Origin: Paracentrotus lividus
Taxonomy: Eukaryota > Echinodermata > Echinoidea > Camarodonta > Echinidae
Assembly (NCBI GenBank): GCA_940671915.1
Contig: CALNVZ010003433.1
Span: 31,913,317-31,977,316, forward strand
Reading direction: 5' to 3'
Length of the DNA: 64,000 nucleotides
Shown: positions 1 through 11,817 of the stretch, in pieces
How the letters are laid out: the number at the start of each line of letters is the position of its first letter
Position numbering within the stretch: the stretch's first letter is position 1
The notes under the pieces: model-generated
What the model was told of the DNA's origin: nothing
The model's input: only the letters and a program-made list of their open reading frames with translations
Database searches by the model: none
Made by a program: the position numbers and the translations under genes

Positions 1-200
1 TGTAATCGATTATGCTGTGATCGATTCAAACTGTAATCGATTATGCTGTGATCGATTCAATCGTGATCGATTATGTTGTAATCGATTCAAACGTGATCGA
101 TTATGTTGTAATCGATTCAAGCTGTAATCGATTATGTTGTGATCGATTCAACTGTCGATCGATAATGTTCATGATCGATTGATGTGATCGATTTACCTAA
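1..200. repeat. ATCGAT-rich tandem satellite, ~30-31 bp unit
   Basis: About six units of roughly 30 bp follow each other. Each contains two (T/A)GATCGATT-type boxes separated by a short TATG(C/T)TGT spacer. Units are near-identical at the start and decay after about position 150, where extra ATCGAT boxes continue to ~215. The array is cut by the window edge, so its true length is unknown. No coding content is visible. Confidence 0.85.
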
Positions 201-1405
201 CGATATCGATAACGATACCGATACTGGCTATCGATACTAGACCGATCTCAGGTGGCAAGCCAACCTTCGATCGATCTCTATCATGTTGGAAAGATCTCAC
301 GATCGATCCTACAACTTCCACTAGATCAATGTCAAGACATGATCGTAAACGAAGTTGCCCTCCTCGATCCCTCACCAAGATCGATTTGGGGTGCGTCGCT
401 GGGATAGGCCGACGATAGGCGACTGAACCCGTCCCCAGGAGTTCACTTACGTGACTCCCACACGACGACTTTCCGGGGGCTCGCGGTACCGTAAGTTGTG
501 GACTTACCAACTGCCACCGGCTCATACTCGCCCCCGGGCGGGGTTGTGAATCCCGACTTACTTTCGTTGAAAACAGATGTGAACAGCCTTCGTTCCCCGT
601 CTAACTGCTTCGCGGCCTCTAATAAAATATGCAGAGAATCCGGACTTCGTGCCTTCCTTGTAGATGAGACTCTCCGATGAGTCGGCGATGTTTGAAGTCT
701 CAGAGATACAAGAATGGATGATGGTCTTCTTCCCTCGGAATAAGAAAACACTCTGCAATATATGAAAAGAAAAGACACTTAAACAAAGGAGTTTGGACTC
801 TGCCCTGGGACAGGAAGGGTTACAAAGGCCTCTCCCCACCCAACAAAAGGCTTCACTAAACTGTGTGAAATGAAGCGCGGAACGGGAGAACAAAGGCCCG
901 CACCACAAGGGTGTAATATAAAAACATGTACGTAATGAATGTCAAAAAGCTAGGGAGAAGGCGCCGTAAATCCAACAGAATTACTCAAAAAACGGCCCTC
1001 AATTTACTCCCAATTAATAGGAAACCACGACCTGGACATTAGCTAGGACAACTAAGAGCAAGACCCCACAAATTAGGCATCAAAAAGGTTCACAAAAAGT
1101 GAAAAACAAACCCATTTGCGGGAGCAAATTCTCGAGGTTACTCGCTCGGCGGCAGCCGATGAGAAAAGAGGAAGTTTGTTGGGAATGTTTTGGCTGAGTG
1201 CCCTCATCATGAGAGGGCGCCCTTCTCACAGGGGAGGGGAAGATAGGAGACAATAGAGCAAAAGTTTTCGGGGTTAAAGTATCGGTTGTTTGGGCGATTC
1301 GAGGACGAATAGCAAAGTAGGCAAATATATCATTCTTTTGAAGTAAATCACTGTTATTTTTGCAAGCTCAATTTTTCATGCTCAGTGGCCTTACAGGTGT
1401 TCACA
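201..1405. other. Unassigned stretch, GC-richer than the rest
   Basis: This stretch has short overlapping open frames of at most ~116 codons and none resembles a known protein. It is more GC-rich than the window average up to about 1320. It lies where the remaining SF3A2 exons (minus strand) might be expected, but the next conserved block of that protein was not found on the minus strand here. It is probably intronic or repeat-derived sequence. Confidence 0.4.
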
Positions 1406-2455
1406 GGGGGGCGTTTCACGAAACCGTCATAAGTCTAACTTCTTGACTAAATCGGAGATAGTGAACAACTTGTCCACAAGCGGGTTCCATGAAGCCCTCT
1501 CTGACAAGATCGAGGACAACAAGCTGACTAAATACTTATGACGGCTTCGAACCTGTCATATCTTTTGGATAGCGCTTACACGTCAATCAAACGCAATTTA
1601 TGGCAAGCGATCGGTTTAGGCGAATTGTATTTGCCAGGGCAATCTTGATTTTCTCATTTATGTTCATATAAAATGTGACAACCTCTGGATTTTGGTCTAA
1701 AATGCAGAAAATAAATGGTTGTTAATGGTCAAGTGTTTTTTATATCCAATCAAGAAATAATATGGAGTAAATATATCCAATCAAGAAATAATATTGGGTA
1801 AATTTATAATCATCATTTAGCCTACCATAAAGCTACATAAAGAGACCCGTAAAGACTACGTTGGTAGTAAAATTGATTCGATTAGTCCCAAAATATTTTA
1901 ATAAGTAGTTTTGCATAGATACAAAATGTATTAAAAAAAATTTGTAATGTATTCTTGATTTCTTTTTGTCAGTGAACAAAAAATAGAGGAAAAATCTCAA
2001 TCCAGCTCCATTTTCAGCTAGCATATTATTTTCATAGTCTGTTTTACAAAACTATAAAATTAGCACATGCGGGGGTACCTGTCTCATGTTGCGACGTGGT
2101 CTTATTAATTTCACGATCGACACCTTCTAAATATATGTAGTAAGTGACTGGGTGTATTTAAAAACAAAGTTTTATACATTTTACATAATGCTATGAGTTT
2201 TCATACTGAATTTAACCGATTTCATCACGTCAATTTTCGATAATATTGATTTTTTTTCGAAAACATAATTTCTAAATATCAGCGAAACCGTGATTAAGGC
2301 TATTCCTCGATGACATCATCTCCGATAATATCAATATCACAAGTTGTCTAACTTGGAAAAGCTTCGTGTAACCGACTTAGTAAGATTGGAGCTAACTACG
2401 TGGTTGGAAGATAAAGATATGACTAACTTGTCCATGGTTTCGTGAAACGCCCCCC
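1406..2455. mobile_element. Non-autonomous DNA element with 20-bp perfect terminal inverted repeats
   Basis: The left end GGGGGGCGTTTCACGAAACC (1406-1425) is the exact reverse complement of 2436-2455. Subterminal sequence is also loosely inverted, with related 'gactaacttgtcc'-like words on both sides. The interior is AT-rich and has no transposase-sized frame. A target duplication is not clear. The end sequence resembles that of the small element at 53537-53677. The element probably lies in the long 3' intron of SF3A2. Confidence 0.7.
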
Positions 2456-3284
2456 AGGTTCTTAAATTCATGCTGTATGTTCGTAAGCACTCAAATGAAC
2501 CCTTTCAATACATGAATAAGAAAGCATGCCCATATATGTGATGCATCACATCAAAATCAGACAAAGTCGCTGAACATATTCAGAGCAGTGTCAAAGAAAT
2601 CGGCAAAATAATAAAAATTGTCTTATTCGGGAGGAAATGTTTTTTTGATTTTCTGGTTTTTCAATGTTTCTTGTATGCTCTGTAAAGAAAATGAGTAGAA
2701 ATTATTAGGGAAAGGCCTTTAAAAATGGATTGTTTTGTCGCAATCGTTGACTCTTTTCTGGTGACTTGTGTCTGACTTTGATATGATGAGTCACATATTC
2801 GTGGCTTTTTAAATCCGTGCATGCCGAAAATCCAACAAAAATCAGTGTACCGCCAATATATTTCCACAAGTACAGTACTCTTAACCAATATTTTTGGATA
2901 AATTTTGTATATTTTTGGACTCAGTTGGAAAATTCACAAATTGCTAATAATTACCATACATAGACTTACACTGTACATTAATAGTAAAACATTTTAGCAA
3001 GGAATGAAAATAAAACAAATCAGGATTTGATTGAATACTTCCAATAACAATCGGATCTAGTATGGCATATATTTTTTTGTACATGTATATCTAACTTGCA
3101 AGGATCCCTTGATACAAAAGGCCATTGTTTTTCTTTTCTTTTCTTTAATTTTTTTGGCATATGATCACCACGTACATGTAGTGCCTGAACCGTGAAAATA
3201 GAAGTTGTCACTTTCAATTTTGTTTTAATGATTTGGGATTTCTATTAATTTAATACAGGAGTTCAAAATTCAAGTGATACTTAC
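2456..3284. other. Probable intron 4 of SF3A2 (minus strand), no exon seen
   Basis: This sequence lies beyond the splice donor of SF3A2 coding exon 4. It is AT-rich with stop codons in all frames. I searched the minus strand for the next conserved block of the protein and did not find it here or down to position 1. Confidence 0.45.
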
Positions 3285-5826
3285 TTGGAACAACAAGCTC
3301 TGTTGATTATTGTCAGGATCCTTTTGCTTTGTAACTGAAAACAACAATAAGACAGACAGAATTGTGTACACAAACATTAATTAGGGTGATAAAGCACCTT
3401 AGTGGAACACACTGCTAAGTGCAAACAAATGAGGAACAGGAAGAGCACTAATTAATATTGATGTTGAAGTATTTGGATTATATCTTATACCTGATAGCAA
3501 TGCTAATTAAGAGTGTATTCTCGATCTACATGTAGATCATAATATCATTTTTGTGATCTCATTAGAACACTCTCCTAGCTCAAAAGAATTAATTTTGCAT
3601 TACTTTCTCCCTTTTCTTTCCCTTATTTTCCCTTTTTCTAGTATCTGCCAGCATGTATGTCTCACTGTCTGTCCCTCCCTTCCACTCTCCTTATTGCCAT
3701 GCTAATAACCAGTCAGGTGTGTTTTTTGTGTTTTTAAGAGTATGTGTCTAAACCCCTGCATCAGGCGATTGCCAGCCCCTTCAATTCTTTTACATTTTGA
3801 CATGGCTGTAGACTGCCAACCTGCCCTTTGACATGCATGCAAAGACTTGCACCTCCCTGCGTCCAACACAACAGTTCTCTTCGAAATCTGATACACACCA
3901 AACACAAAGTGGAGCATGACCAGTTGTTACTATCTCACTACATACCTTTGTAACCAGGGCGACCAATCTTGACAAACTTTCGAATCTCTACTCTGGATTT
4001 TTCTGGTGCTGGTTGAGCAGGGGCATCTTTAGCTTCCTTTGCTGCTCTTCGGGCCCTGTCAAAATCCAATTATAGTAATCACTATTATTACTAAACACTT
4101 GCACTTTAGGTTCTTAATCCCAAATCTATTAATTTGTAGCTACAATGTTTTAAAAATCAGATGAAAATGCTGCCTCATTATTTTCTGCACACATTGTATT
4201 GAAACTGTAGACAGATTGAGAGAGCTGCTCCGTGTATGAAAATGGAGACCATTTATTGGTTCTGTGAAAAATTGGCGTAATTAAATCTTAATTATACATG
4301 TAGGCATGCAACGTGGGAATATGTCCTTATACCAATATAGAATTAAATCAAATACACATACACCTTACGTTTTTTTTTAATTTATCAATTTTTAGCTACG
4401 ATCTTTTGAAAAAAAAATCAGACACAAATGTTGCCTCATCATTCTCTGCACACATTGTATGGAAACTGTACAAAGATTGAGAGAGCTGCTCTCGTTGTGA
4501 AAATGGAGACCATTCATTGGTTCCTTTACAGCAATGTAATTACATCCCAATCATATGCATGCAACGCGGGAATATGCCATACCTTCATGTATCGACCCTC
4601 TTTTTATTGAAGAGTAATTTTTTTAGGACTTGTATTTGTGTACTTATATCTCACAACATTGACTGATTAGTTAAACCTATTAATGTTTTTCTTTACTTGC
4701 GTTTATTGCGCATACATGGTATTGTGACATGGATGAAACCACATGCAAACTTACAAATTAGACTGATGTTTCTTTCCCTGCGTATGTGCTAAGTAACTTC
4801 CCTCATTGTTGTGAAGTGTAAGACATAGCTTGCATTCATACGACCCAAGATGATTCCTCATAAAATAGGGATCCTACAAACAGAGAAACAAAACAAAACA
4901 CATTATAATTGAATAATATTAGTCAGTGCGTTAGAAGTGGAATAACAATAACAGAACAGAGAGAGAATTAGAAAAAACATTATTCAAATTGTATTTTCAA
5001 TTAAGAAATCTTTAACTGCAGTATAGGACAGAAAAGTAATTCAGATACTAGGTAGCAGATCAATTCCTGCTGGCACCAATCAATTGATTATTGTCATACA
5101 GGTCATGTCTGACCCTTTGTGACCCTGTTGATGATGTTCTTCCAAATACATGTAGCTCCTACTTGGGCCAGTCAGTGAGCTGTGGCGAGGGAGAGGACTG
5201 TTAATTGTTTTATGCCATCTTTCCATCTGATCTTTTGTCTGCCTTGTCTCCTGCTACCTGCAATGCATCTTGGCCTAATTATATTTTCGATAGTACATCC
5301 TGTTACATGTATCTACAGATATGACCAAAATATTACAATTGGCAATGTCCTATTTTATAATTACTATAGATTAAAAAAAATATATATATATTCATAGCCT
5401 GACATAAGGGAATGACAGTATTGAGGAGAGTTGAAAGCGAGTTACAATGTAGTACAAAATAAAAAACAGGTGCATTTAGAAATGACCATTAAAATGTGAT
5501 GAAACACAACTACTTTGATAATGATCTGAATTGAATTACAATACCACATTACATGGTGAAGATATTTAATTATAACGAGGCAATTTTCCAGATCCCAACT
5601 CATGCAAATTTGTGCATTTCATAGTTCAATATAACACGATTATGTTAAAATGTTTCAAGACCGACCATTTTCCCCAAAAAATTCAATGCAATTAACCTAC
5701 CTTGTTGAGATCAATGGTCTCTAGAGCAAGCTGTCTTAGTCTCTCTCTCCTGTCTCTGTTTGACTCAGACTGTGAGGCCACGCCTCCTCCTCCAGTTTTA
5801 CCCCCAGCTCGGTTCTGGAAGTCCAT
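3285..5826 (-). CDS. SF3A2: Splicing factor 3A subunit 2, N-terminal 135 codons in four exons (3' part missing)
   Basis: SF3A2 is part of the SF3A complex of the U2 snRNP and acts in branch-site recognition in the nucleus. Exons on the minus strand are 5701-5826 (start ATG at 5826), 4755-4873, 3946-4055 and 3285-3334. All junctions are GT-AG and their phases agree, giving 405 nt or 135 codons. The N-terminus MDFQNRAGGKTGGGGVA is the family's diagnostic start. Residues 43-82 carry the matrin/U1-type zinc finger, with Cys56, Cys59, His72 and His78 in the SYECKLC and KKHQSNL contexts. A conserved basic stretch, KFVKIGRPGYK, ends exon 3. The family is about 460 residues long in human, so the rest of the conserved core and the proline-rich tail are absent. 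They may lie left of position 1 or have been lost in assembly. Codons and splice sites look normal and I see no damage in the part present. Confidence 0.95.
4160..4600. repeat. Direct duplication inside SF3A2 intron 2
   Basis: Segments ~4165-4335 and ~4430-4595 are diverged direct copies. Shared blocks in the same order include TGCCTCAT, CTGCACACATTGTAT, GATTGAGAGAGCTGCT, AAAATGGAGACCATT and CATGCAACG(T/C)GGGAATATG. Spacing between copies is about 260 bp. They sit between coding exons 2 and 3 and carry no exon of the gene. The open frame at 4428-4610 is simply one of these copies. Confidence 0.75.
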
Positions 5827-6418
5827 TTTGATTGACAACTAGCTGCCAGGAATAAAACCTGTATGAAAAGTAATGATGATACAGGGGTCAACCAAAGGGG
5901 TGCAAAAACTTTTAACAAAAGATTTGATTTGATTAAAGTATGTGTAATTCAACCTCCAAACATTTATGATTCAGCTGTTAATCCTAAATTCTAATGAAAG
6001 CCAAAATTATAAGTATTTTGTCATGAAAGCAATGATCTGCCACCACCCAAAATGAAAACGCTAGCTAGTATATGAACAGGTATGGGGGCTCTGATTGGCT
6101 GATCACAGAATGTTGAACTTTGACGGCAACTGAAGCTGGGAGCAGAGCTCTGTGCAGACGCTTGAGTCTTCACACAAGTGTAGCTCTCTGAGACATATGG
6201 TGCTAGCGCAGTTTCGTATCCAGCAGCGAGGGTATGCGACGACGTGAAGGGATAGGGTTGACGGTGGCCCCCACGCACTAGGGTTAGGGTATGGCAGGCC
6301 CTGGGTATGGTGGTAGTGTAGGGGATACCACTTACCCAAACTCTGTGTGTGGGCGGGTATAATTTTGATAATTTATGCTCAGGGCTATGTAATTCTTGAG
6401 CAGTAGTAGTAGTTGAAT
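5827..6418. promoter_or_regulatory. Probable 5' UTR and promoter region of SF3A2, possibly bidirectional
   Basis: This stretch lies immediately upstream of the SF3A2 start codon. It becomes GC-richer around 6030-6350, and on the other side a short plus-strand open frame starts at 6419. On the minus strand, GTAAGTGG near 6329-6336 could be the donor of a 5' non-coding exon. No TATA box is convincing. The assignment rests on position only. Confidence 0.3.
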
Positions 6419-6601
6419 ATGATGGCGCTCTTCAATCTCTTCAGATTATATGTATATACGCGACTATACGAGAAGTTTCCTATTAAACACCAAGAATCAA
6501 GAGGGCAGCATGTAGTCATCTTTTTAAGCACAGCCTACAAAGTAGAAGTGACTAGCCTAGTGGATGGTGTTCCGTCAATCTGTGGACTAGACCATTCATA
6601 G
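6419..6601 (+). CDS. Possible short ORF or first exon divergent from SF3A2
   Basis: An open frame of about 61 codons starts with tandem ATGs (6419 and 6422) and lies ~590 bp head-to-head from SF3A2. The N-terminus (MMALFNLFRLYVYTRLYEKF) is amphipathic and rich in aromatic and basic residues. I do not recognise it. It could be a microprotein, the first exon of a longer gene with a weak donor near 6540, or chance. It is listed because of its position next to a probable bidirectional promoter. Confidence 0.22.
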   Translation: MMALFNLFRLYVYTRLYEKFPIKHQESRGQHVVIFLSTAYKVEVTSLVDGVPSICGLDHS

Positions 6602-7574
6602 GAAAGTGGGACTACGGGTGGCAGATTTTGCATCTCGGTCCATCGGATTTTCCCTAAGGTTTTTCTTCTTTTTTGCAATTATAGATATCGACTCTAAATT
6701 GAAGCCCTCCTATATTCTTATGTAGTTTTATATATTAGAGAATGGGTTTTCAAAAGATTTTATTTCACTATCATGAAAATTAAAAAATAAAGAGCACTCC
6801 CGATATTTTGCCAATTGTGAAAAACCGCATGGAAACGCATTTAGTCTTCGCACTAGAATCTCGCCACAGTCCCGACATGGTGATGCTGATAGCATGGACT
6901 AGACCCAACGTTAAACCCTTTGTGGTCAAAACCTGAAAAACATGCGTTTTGAGAATGTAATGTAAAATTAGGAAATTTTTAGCTGTATAAGTAGTCAGAT
7001 ACAGCTCTGTGCTGTGCGCTGTCTTGTGACACTCATTACTACGAGGTCATTGACCAAGTGACAGTCATTGAATAAAAGTAGATTTCCCCCCCCCCCCACT
7101 TTTTTCTTCATTTTTCTTGGCCCCCTACTGCTTGCAATAAAATTAAAGATATGTAGAAATAAGGGATAATTCATCTTCACAAATTCTCCAAATTTGTAGA
7201 CCACCTCTACTGACAAACTGTAGAATAAAAGGAGAAAACTGACCGCATTTGATCCTATAGTCCACTGTACTGAAATCTGGCCCTCAATGTGTTTACAGCG
7301 TACACCAATTGCTATATTGCTGTAGAGCAGGCTCAAATTACATTCGTCGGTGGTATCGCTGTGCGGGCGAGCCTCTCGAGTCCTCAGATAATCATACTTC
7401 AGCGAATAGATTTTTTAGAGTTGACTCGAAACTTCGCGTAATGCTGATTTTGTTGAAAGATAAAGCTAATCTTGATTGATGTCAGCCTAGCTATTATAGG
7501 CCCTATACTATAGCTAAACTTCTTCCTGCATTGATATTATGGCAAGCATTTGCATACAACTATTTTTGCCACTG
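6602..7574. other. Non-coding stretch, nothing recognised
   Basis: AT-rich sequence with a C10 homopolymer near 7087-7098. No gene, RNA or inverted repeat was recognised. Confidence 0.4.
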
Positions 7575-8030
7575 CTATTAATTATTAATATATTTTTCTT
7601 TTTCTGCTCTTTTTTAAAATTATTTTTATTTTTTTTGTTTCTTGTCTCCCCCCATTTCTCTTCTTCTTTTTATTAAATATTTTTCCCTCCATACTTCTCT
7701 TCTTTTTCTTCTCTCTCTCTCTCCTTTTTTTTTCCTCCAAACTTTTCTTCGCTCTTTTTCTCTCTTTCTCTTCCCTTTTTTCCCGCCATACTTCTCTTCT
7801 TTTTCTTCTCTCTCTCTCTCTTCGTTTTTTTTCTCTCTTTCTCTTCCCCTTTTCCCTTCTTCCTTTTTGTCCCTCCATACTTCTCTTCTTTCTCTTCTCT
7901 CTCTCTTCTTATTTTTTTCTCCATACTTTTCTTTTTTTCTCTCTCTCTCTATGTTGTCCTTTTTTCCCCTCCACACTTTTCTTCTCTTTTTTCCCCTCTT
8001 TTCTTTTTCTCCATACTTTTCTTCTTTTTC

Positions 8031-8071
<41 letters not shown>

Positions 8072-8176
8072 TCCCTTTTCCCCTCTTTTTCTGTTTTCTT
8101 TTCTGTTTTCTTTTCTTTTATTTCTTTCTTTCTTTTTTCTTTTTTTTTTCTTATTCTTCTTCTTTTTTATTATATT
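7575..8176. repeat. ~600-bp polypyrimidine (T/C) tract
   Basis: The plus strand is almost purely pyrimidine for about 600 bases, mixing (TC)n, TTCTTC and CCATACTTTTCTTC-like words. The recurring TCCATACTT word (about every 60-90 bp) suggests a decayed minisatellite within the simple repeat. A pure (CT)n core lies at ~8037-8067. The long frames on both strands here (Arg/Glu/Lys-rich on minus, Ser/Phe/Leu-rich on plus) are composition artefacts, not genes. Confidence 0.9.
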
Positions 8177-8398
8177 ATTTTCTTTGACCTCAGTTGATAT
8201 ATTGGTCAGCGATATAAACAGAATGGAATGCAAAAGTACTCTCGAAAGTAGTACCTTTACCTTATTTAGTACCGCAAAGTGTTATTTGCGTTTTCGCCCT
8301 CTACGTTCTTTTAAAAACAGCATGTTAGTTACCTAGACGTGTGTGTCGTATCTTCACATTCACATTTTAAAAATGTGAAAACATGAGCAAAGAAAATG

Positions 8399-8472
8399 GG
8401 GTACCATCGGGATTCGAACCAGAGACCTCCTGGTTACTAGTCAGGCGCTCTACCATCTGAGCTATAGTAAGC
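8399..8472 (-). repeat. tRNA-Thr-like unit, copy 1 (SINE head or tRNA pseudogene)
   Basis: Read on the minus strand, this has a D-arm/A-box (TAGCTCAGATGGTAGAGC), an anticodon arm with AGT (Thr), and a B-box GGTTCGAATCCC. The acceptor stem pairs poorly at its first positions, so a working tRNA is doubtful. Its flanking sequence, including a GGATG(G/A)GGTC(A/G)TCCCTAATACC tract, is repeated in copy 2, as expected for a dispersed repeat with a tRNA-derived head. Confidence 0.65.
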
Positions 8473-8620
8473 CCCGGATGGGGTCATCCCTAATACCTGT
8501 TAACTCTTCAATGCTCGAGTGGTCAGAAGGTATTGAAACCTGGCATAAACTTGAAGTATAGAAATCAACTTGGAGTAAATGCGAGGGATCATGGTGAAGT
8601 GATGAGGCTTTTTTAATATA

Positions 8621-8816
8621 AATTTTGAATAATGAAGGAAACTGACCAGAGATATATAATATGAAAAAATGAGCTAAGAAAATAGGGTACCATCGGGATT
8701 CGAACCAGAGACCTCCTGGTTACTAGTCAGGCGCTCTACCATCTGAGCTATAGTAAGCCCCGGATGAGGTCGTCCCTAATACCCTTTAACTCTGGTTTCC
8801 TTCATTATTCAAAATT
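8621..8816. mobile_element. tRNA-Thr-like unit copy 2 inside a 196-bp foldback with 22-bp perfect ends
   Basis: The tRNA-like core lies at 8685-8758 on the minus strand. It is near-identical to copy 1 (offset 286 bp), again with anticodon AGT and intact A and B boxes. It is bracketed by 8621-8642 and 8795-8816, which are perfect 22-bp inverted repeats ending in AATTTTGAATAATG. This gives a MITE-like or composite structure around a pol III promoter. It may be a MITE that captured a tRNA-like SINE, or a SINE whose second insertion was followed by local inversion. Confidence 0.65.
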
Positions 8817-9782
8817 TGGATAGGAAATAACGCACTCAGCTAGAAAACGGTACGTATAACTTCAGTCTTTATTTTCCAATTTACATCATGTTTCATAAAA
8901 TGCAATCGCGATTCTGGAGTTTGAGTTGTGGGCTCATAATGTATAGTGATGCATTGTATTACCGGACGCACATATTACTGCGCACTAAAGCAATTTTGTG
9001 CGCGTAGGTCGGCGCAGTTAAATTCCACACACCAAAACATGGAACAAGATTGCTAAAATGAGGCAAAAAATCTAAGTTTTACCTTTTTTATCTCTTTTTG
9101 GATAGAAAATGGTTAAATTTTCATATTGCATACCTTTACATTAACAATTGATATATGAGCCTTGTTTGCCGAATTTTACTCTCTCGGCGTCCGCTATGCA
9201 TTATCCGAAGTTGATAAGTTAATTGAAGCAACTATCTTTCTCAAGGCTTGGATGACACAAAAAGACAAAGATTAAGAAATAAAGGATAAAGCTGAAAGGA
9301 TATGTTTTATCAAACAAAAACCCAAAATAAATCCTAGATTAACTGCAATGCCAGTCTAGTCTAGTCAATTCAAGAGCATAAAAATATGATGATCGAAAAC
9401 AAATTAAAAACGACACGCAATTATAATGTTGTATCCCATAGACGGCGCGCGTCCTGAATCATAATGTAATTTGTCAGGCACAAAAATAATTGTTTTTCGT
9501 AGAGGGATATGCGGCAAGCGCGATACAAAGAAAACGGTTGGTAAATATCAAAGAATTTTACCATTTTCATAAATTTGACAATATTTGGAATAACTAGTGC
9601 GAATTTTTCTTAATTTCATTTTCTCAAACTGTCAGTTTTAAAGCACTGAAATAAAGGCGTCCGGTAATACAATACACTGCCATACCAGTGATAGCGTGTC
9701 TTGTGACTGTCTGTCTGATCACTCAAGACTCTCTCTCTCTCTCTTTATTATTGAGCAGACAGACTCAGAGTCTGTTGAAAAT
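8817..9782. other. Non-coding stretch
   Basis: Nothing coding was recognised. The right end (9750-9782) holds a small TCTGTTGAAAAT target site next to the Mutator-like element that follows. Confidence 0.35.
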
Positions 9783-10382
9783 TAACTATACACAGCCCCG
9801 TTGCCTTCGGCAACGGGGCTGTACTTCCACCACCTCCATTTACAGTGAAATAACCAGCGATGATGAGCGATCAGGTGATTATCCTGCTTAATATGATAAA
9901 TCTAATGTTAATGTTTTACAGCATGTTTGATATTTCACAGATTAACGGCGTTGAAAATTGAAATTATATAAGAGCTCTTTGAACTTACCAAATGAAATTT
10001 CCCGTTGGCCTTGTCTCTTCTCATAGTGTTGGTGCCATCGCTGCCATTTTCTATGACGTCATTTACTGTGCGAAGACGTATTTAACTCTGTGGCGAAGAC
10101 AGCGGCACGCACGGAGATAAATATACGTGGATGGACTTTGATTTTCCTGTATTTTTTCTTCATTATTAGTTGATTAGAGTCTACTTCATGTGAAACGTTC
10201 GGAGATGTCACAATTCGAGGGAAAAACTTCAAAGATTTGATTTAATGTGAGTATGAATTCAAATAAGGTATTTTTGACCACAAAATTTGTGGTCTTGTAT
10301 TTAGATATTTTCAAACCTTCACCAAATATGTCTTCTGGCTCGTCAGTTCCCGTCTGCTTCGCGACGGGGGCTGGTCGGTTTA
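9783..10382. mobile_element. Mutator-like non-autonomous element carrying a promoter/exon-like segment, copy 1
   Basis: This 600-bp element is bounded by the 9-bp direct repeat GTTGAAAAT (9774-9782 and 10383-10391). Its ends are weakly inverted (TAAC...CAGCCCCGT against TAAACCGACCAGCCCCCGT). Each end carries a GC-rich hairpin: a perfect 13-bp stem with a TTC loop at 9793-9821, and a CCCGTC/GACGGG stem near 10350-10369. On the minus strand the interior has a TGACGTCA box (10054-10061), then an ATG (10024) opening 12 codons, MRRDKANGKFHL, to a consensus donor GTAAGT at 9988. A 9-bp target duplication is typical of Mutator (MULE) elements. A gene-derived insert would make this Pack-MULE-like. 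No transposase is present. Confidence 0.7.
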
Positions 10383-11817
10383 GTTGAAAATGAGTGATTG
10401 TCATGATTGTGATATTTAATATGGAAGAGTTAACCTACAGTAAAAATAATCTTCACTAATTTGAAGTTACAACATTGATCTAGAGTTACACTGAACACAC
10501 CCATTTTACTTTTAGGGTCCGCACCGTAGAAATTGTTTATCAATATTTTAATAATTTATGCACGACGCATCGAATGATCACGTTTAGCATATGAAATACA
10601 GCTACCATTGTGCGCTTCCATGAACAATAGTCCACGATAAAATTAGATTCGATTTATTTTTTTTTGGTTAAAGTCCTCATTTCTTTATACGTTTTTCAAT
10701 GTTGGGCGTAGTCCGACAGTGGATTCGTTCGAAGGTTCCGTTTTGTATATTTCTTCTCTTTATTCTAAAAATATTGGAAGAGTGGTCTACGCTTAACCTG
10801 TTTGTCACACAAGAACTGAAACTATCTTGCGGAAAGTGACAAGACTCAGTAAGAAAACTTTCAGAAACAAAATTAATTTTTCACTTTTTAAAATCACATT
10901 TTACTTATCTTTCTTCATAACCGAGTGGTTGGATGTTCTTTTACTATCCCCTGATGTTCAGTTTTCTTTTTACTTATTGGATGAAAAATTATTTTTTAAA
11001 ATCCACTTTCCTGAAAATTTCCCCGACTGTTTGGGCCGGGAGAGCGAAAAAATTCTAGTTGAGTTTTAAATTTTTTTTCATGATTTTGATTTTCAAATTT
11101 TCAACGCTTATTCACGTGTTCTTATATTGATATAACATGATATATACCCAGTATTGGGTGTGACCGGACAGGTTGGGTGTTGGACAGGTCAATTTTATCG
11201 GCAATTTGAAAGAGGTTTTGCAAGTAATATTTTTTAACTATTTTTTAGCACAAAGGTGGATAGAAAATATTGTGAAGAACAAATATGGATCATCATAAGC
11301 ATGATTCAAAAAAATATTTTTTGGTTAATCCAAAGACAAAAAAAACAAGGCTTTAATTTTGTTAAGTGTCCGGACACCCAACCCCCCATCCTACTACTAC
11401 TAATTTTGGAGCAGAAAGTGATTGCAAAAAGGAGAAAAACCTTGGATAAAACAACATTGACAAGGTTGCAAAATTTCCCCCAAAATATGGCAGTTTGGTC
11501 CACGAGGTCAATACTAAAGTATTGACATCGTATCATGAGTGCCTTTTGTGAAGTCGAGTCTTGCAGTTTTTTTTGCGAAATGGGTCCACTTTGGTTATGA
11601 TTGACAGCGTGCACAACAAAGCGGTCTTTATCGGGAACAGCTGAATCGCATAGTTCAGTTACGGTCACATACAGCTGCAAACCAACATCAGTCAGTACTG
11701 AAAAATGGCTGTCTGTCGCCCTCTTGGTTGCTGAGGAAACTTCTCAATAATAATTAGCGAAACCTGTTTTAAACCTACCTCAAAATAAATTAAGGTGATC
11801 TAACGTTAGGTCTAGTT
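10383..11817. other. Spacer between the two Mutator-like copies
   Basis: No gene was recognised. Short frames near 10827-11069, 11256-11525 and 11306-11680 lack any familiar motif. The 9-bp target copy GGTCTAGTT of the next element is at 11809-11817. Confidence 0.35.

Noticed and set aside
6278..6292. ACTAGGGTTAGGGT as interstitial telomere repeat
   Set aside because: Only two TTAGGG-like units; too short to mean anything.
7642..8187. 181-codon plus frame and overlapping minus frames
   Set aside because: Produced by the polypyrimidine tract; low-complexity composition only.
8399..8472. Functional tRNA-Thr gene
   Set aside because: The first acceptor-stem pairs do not form, and flanking sequence is duplicated with the core as in a dispersed repeat.
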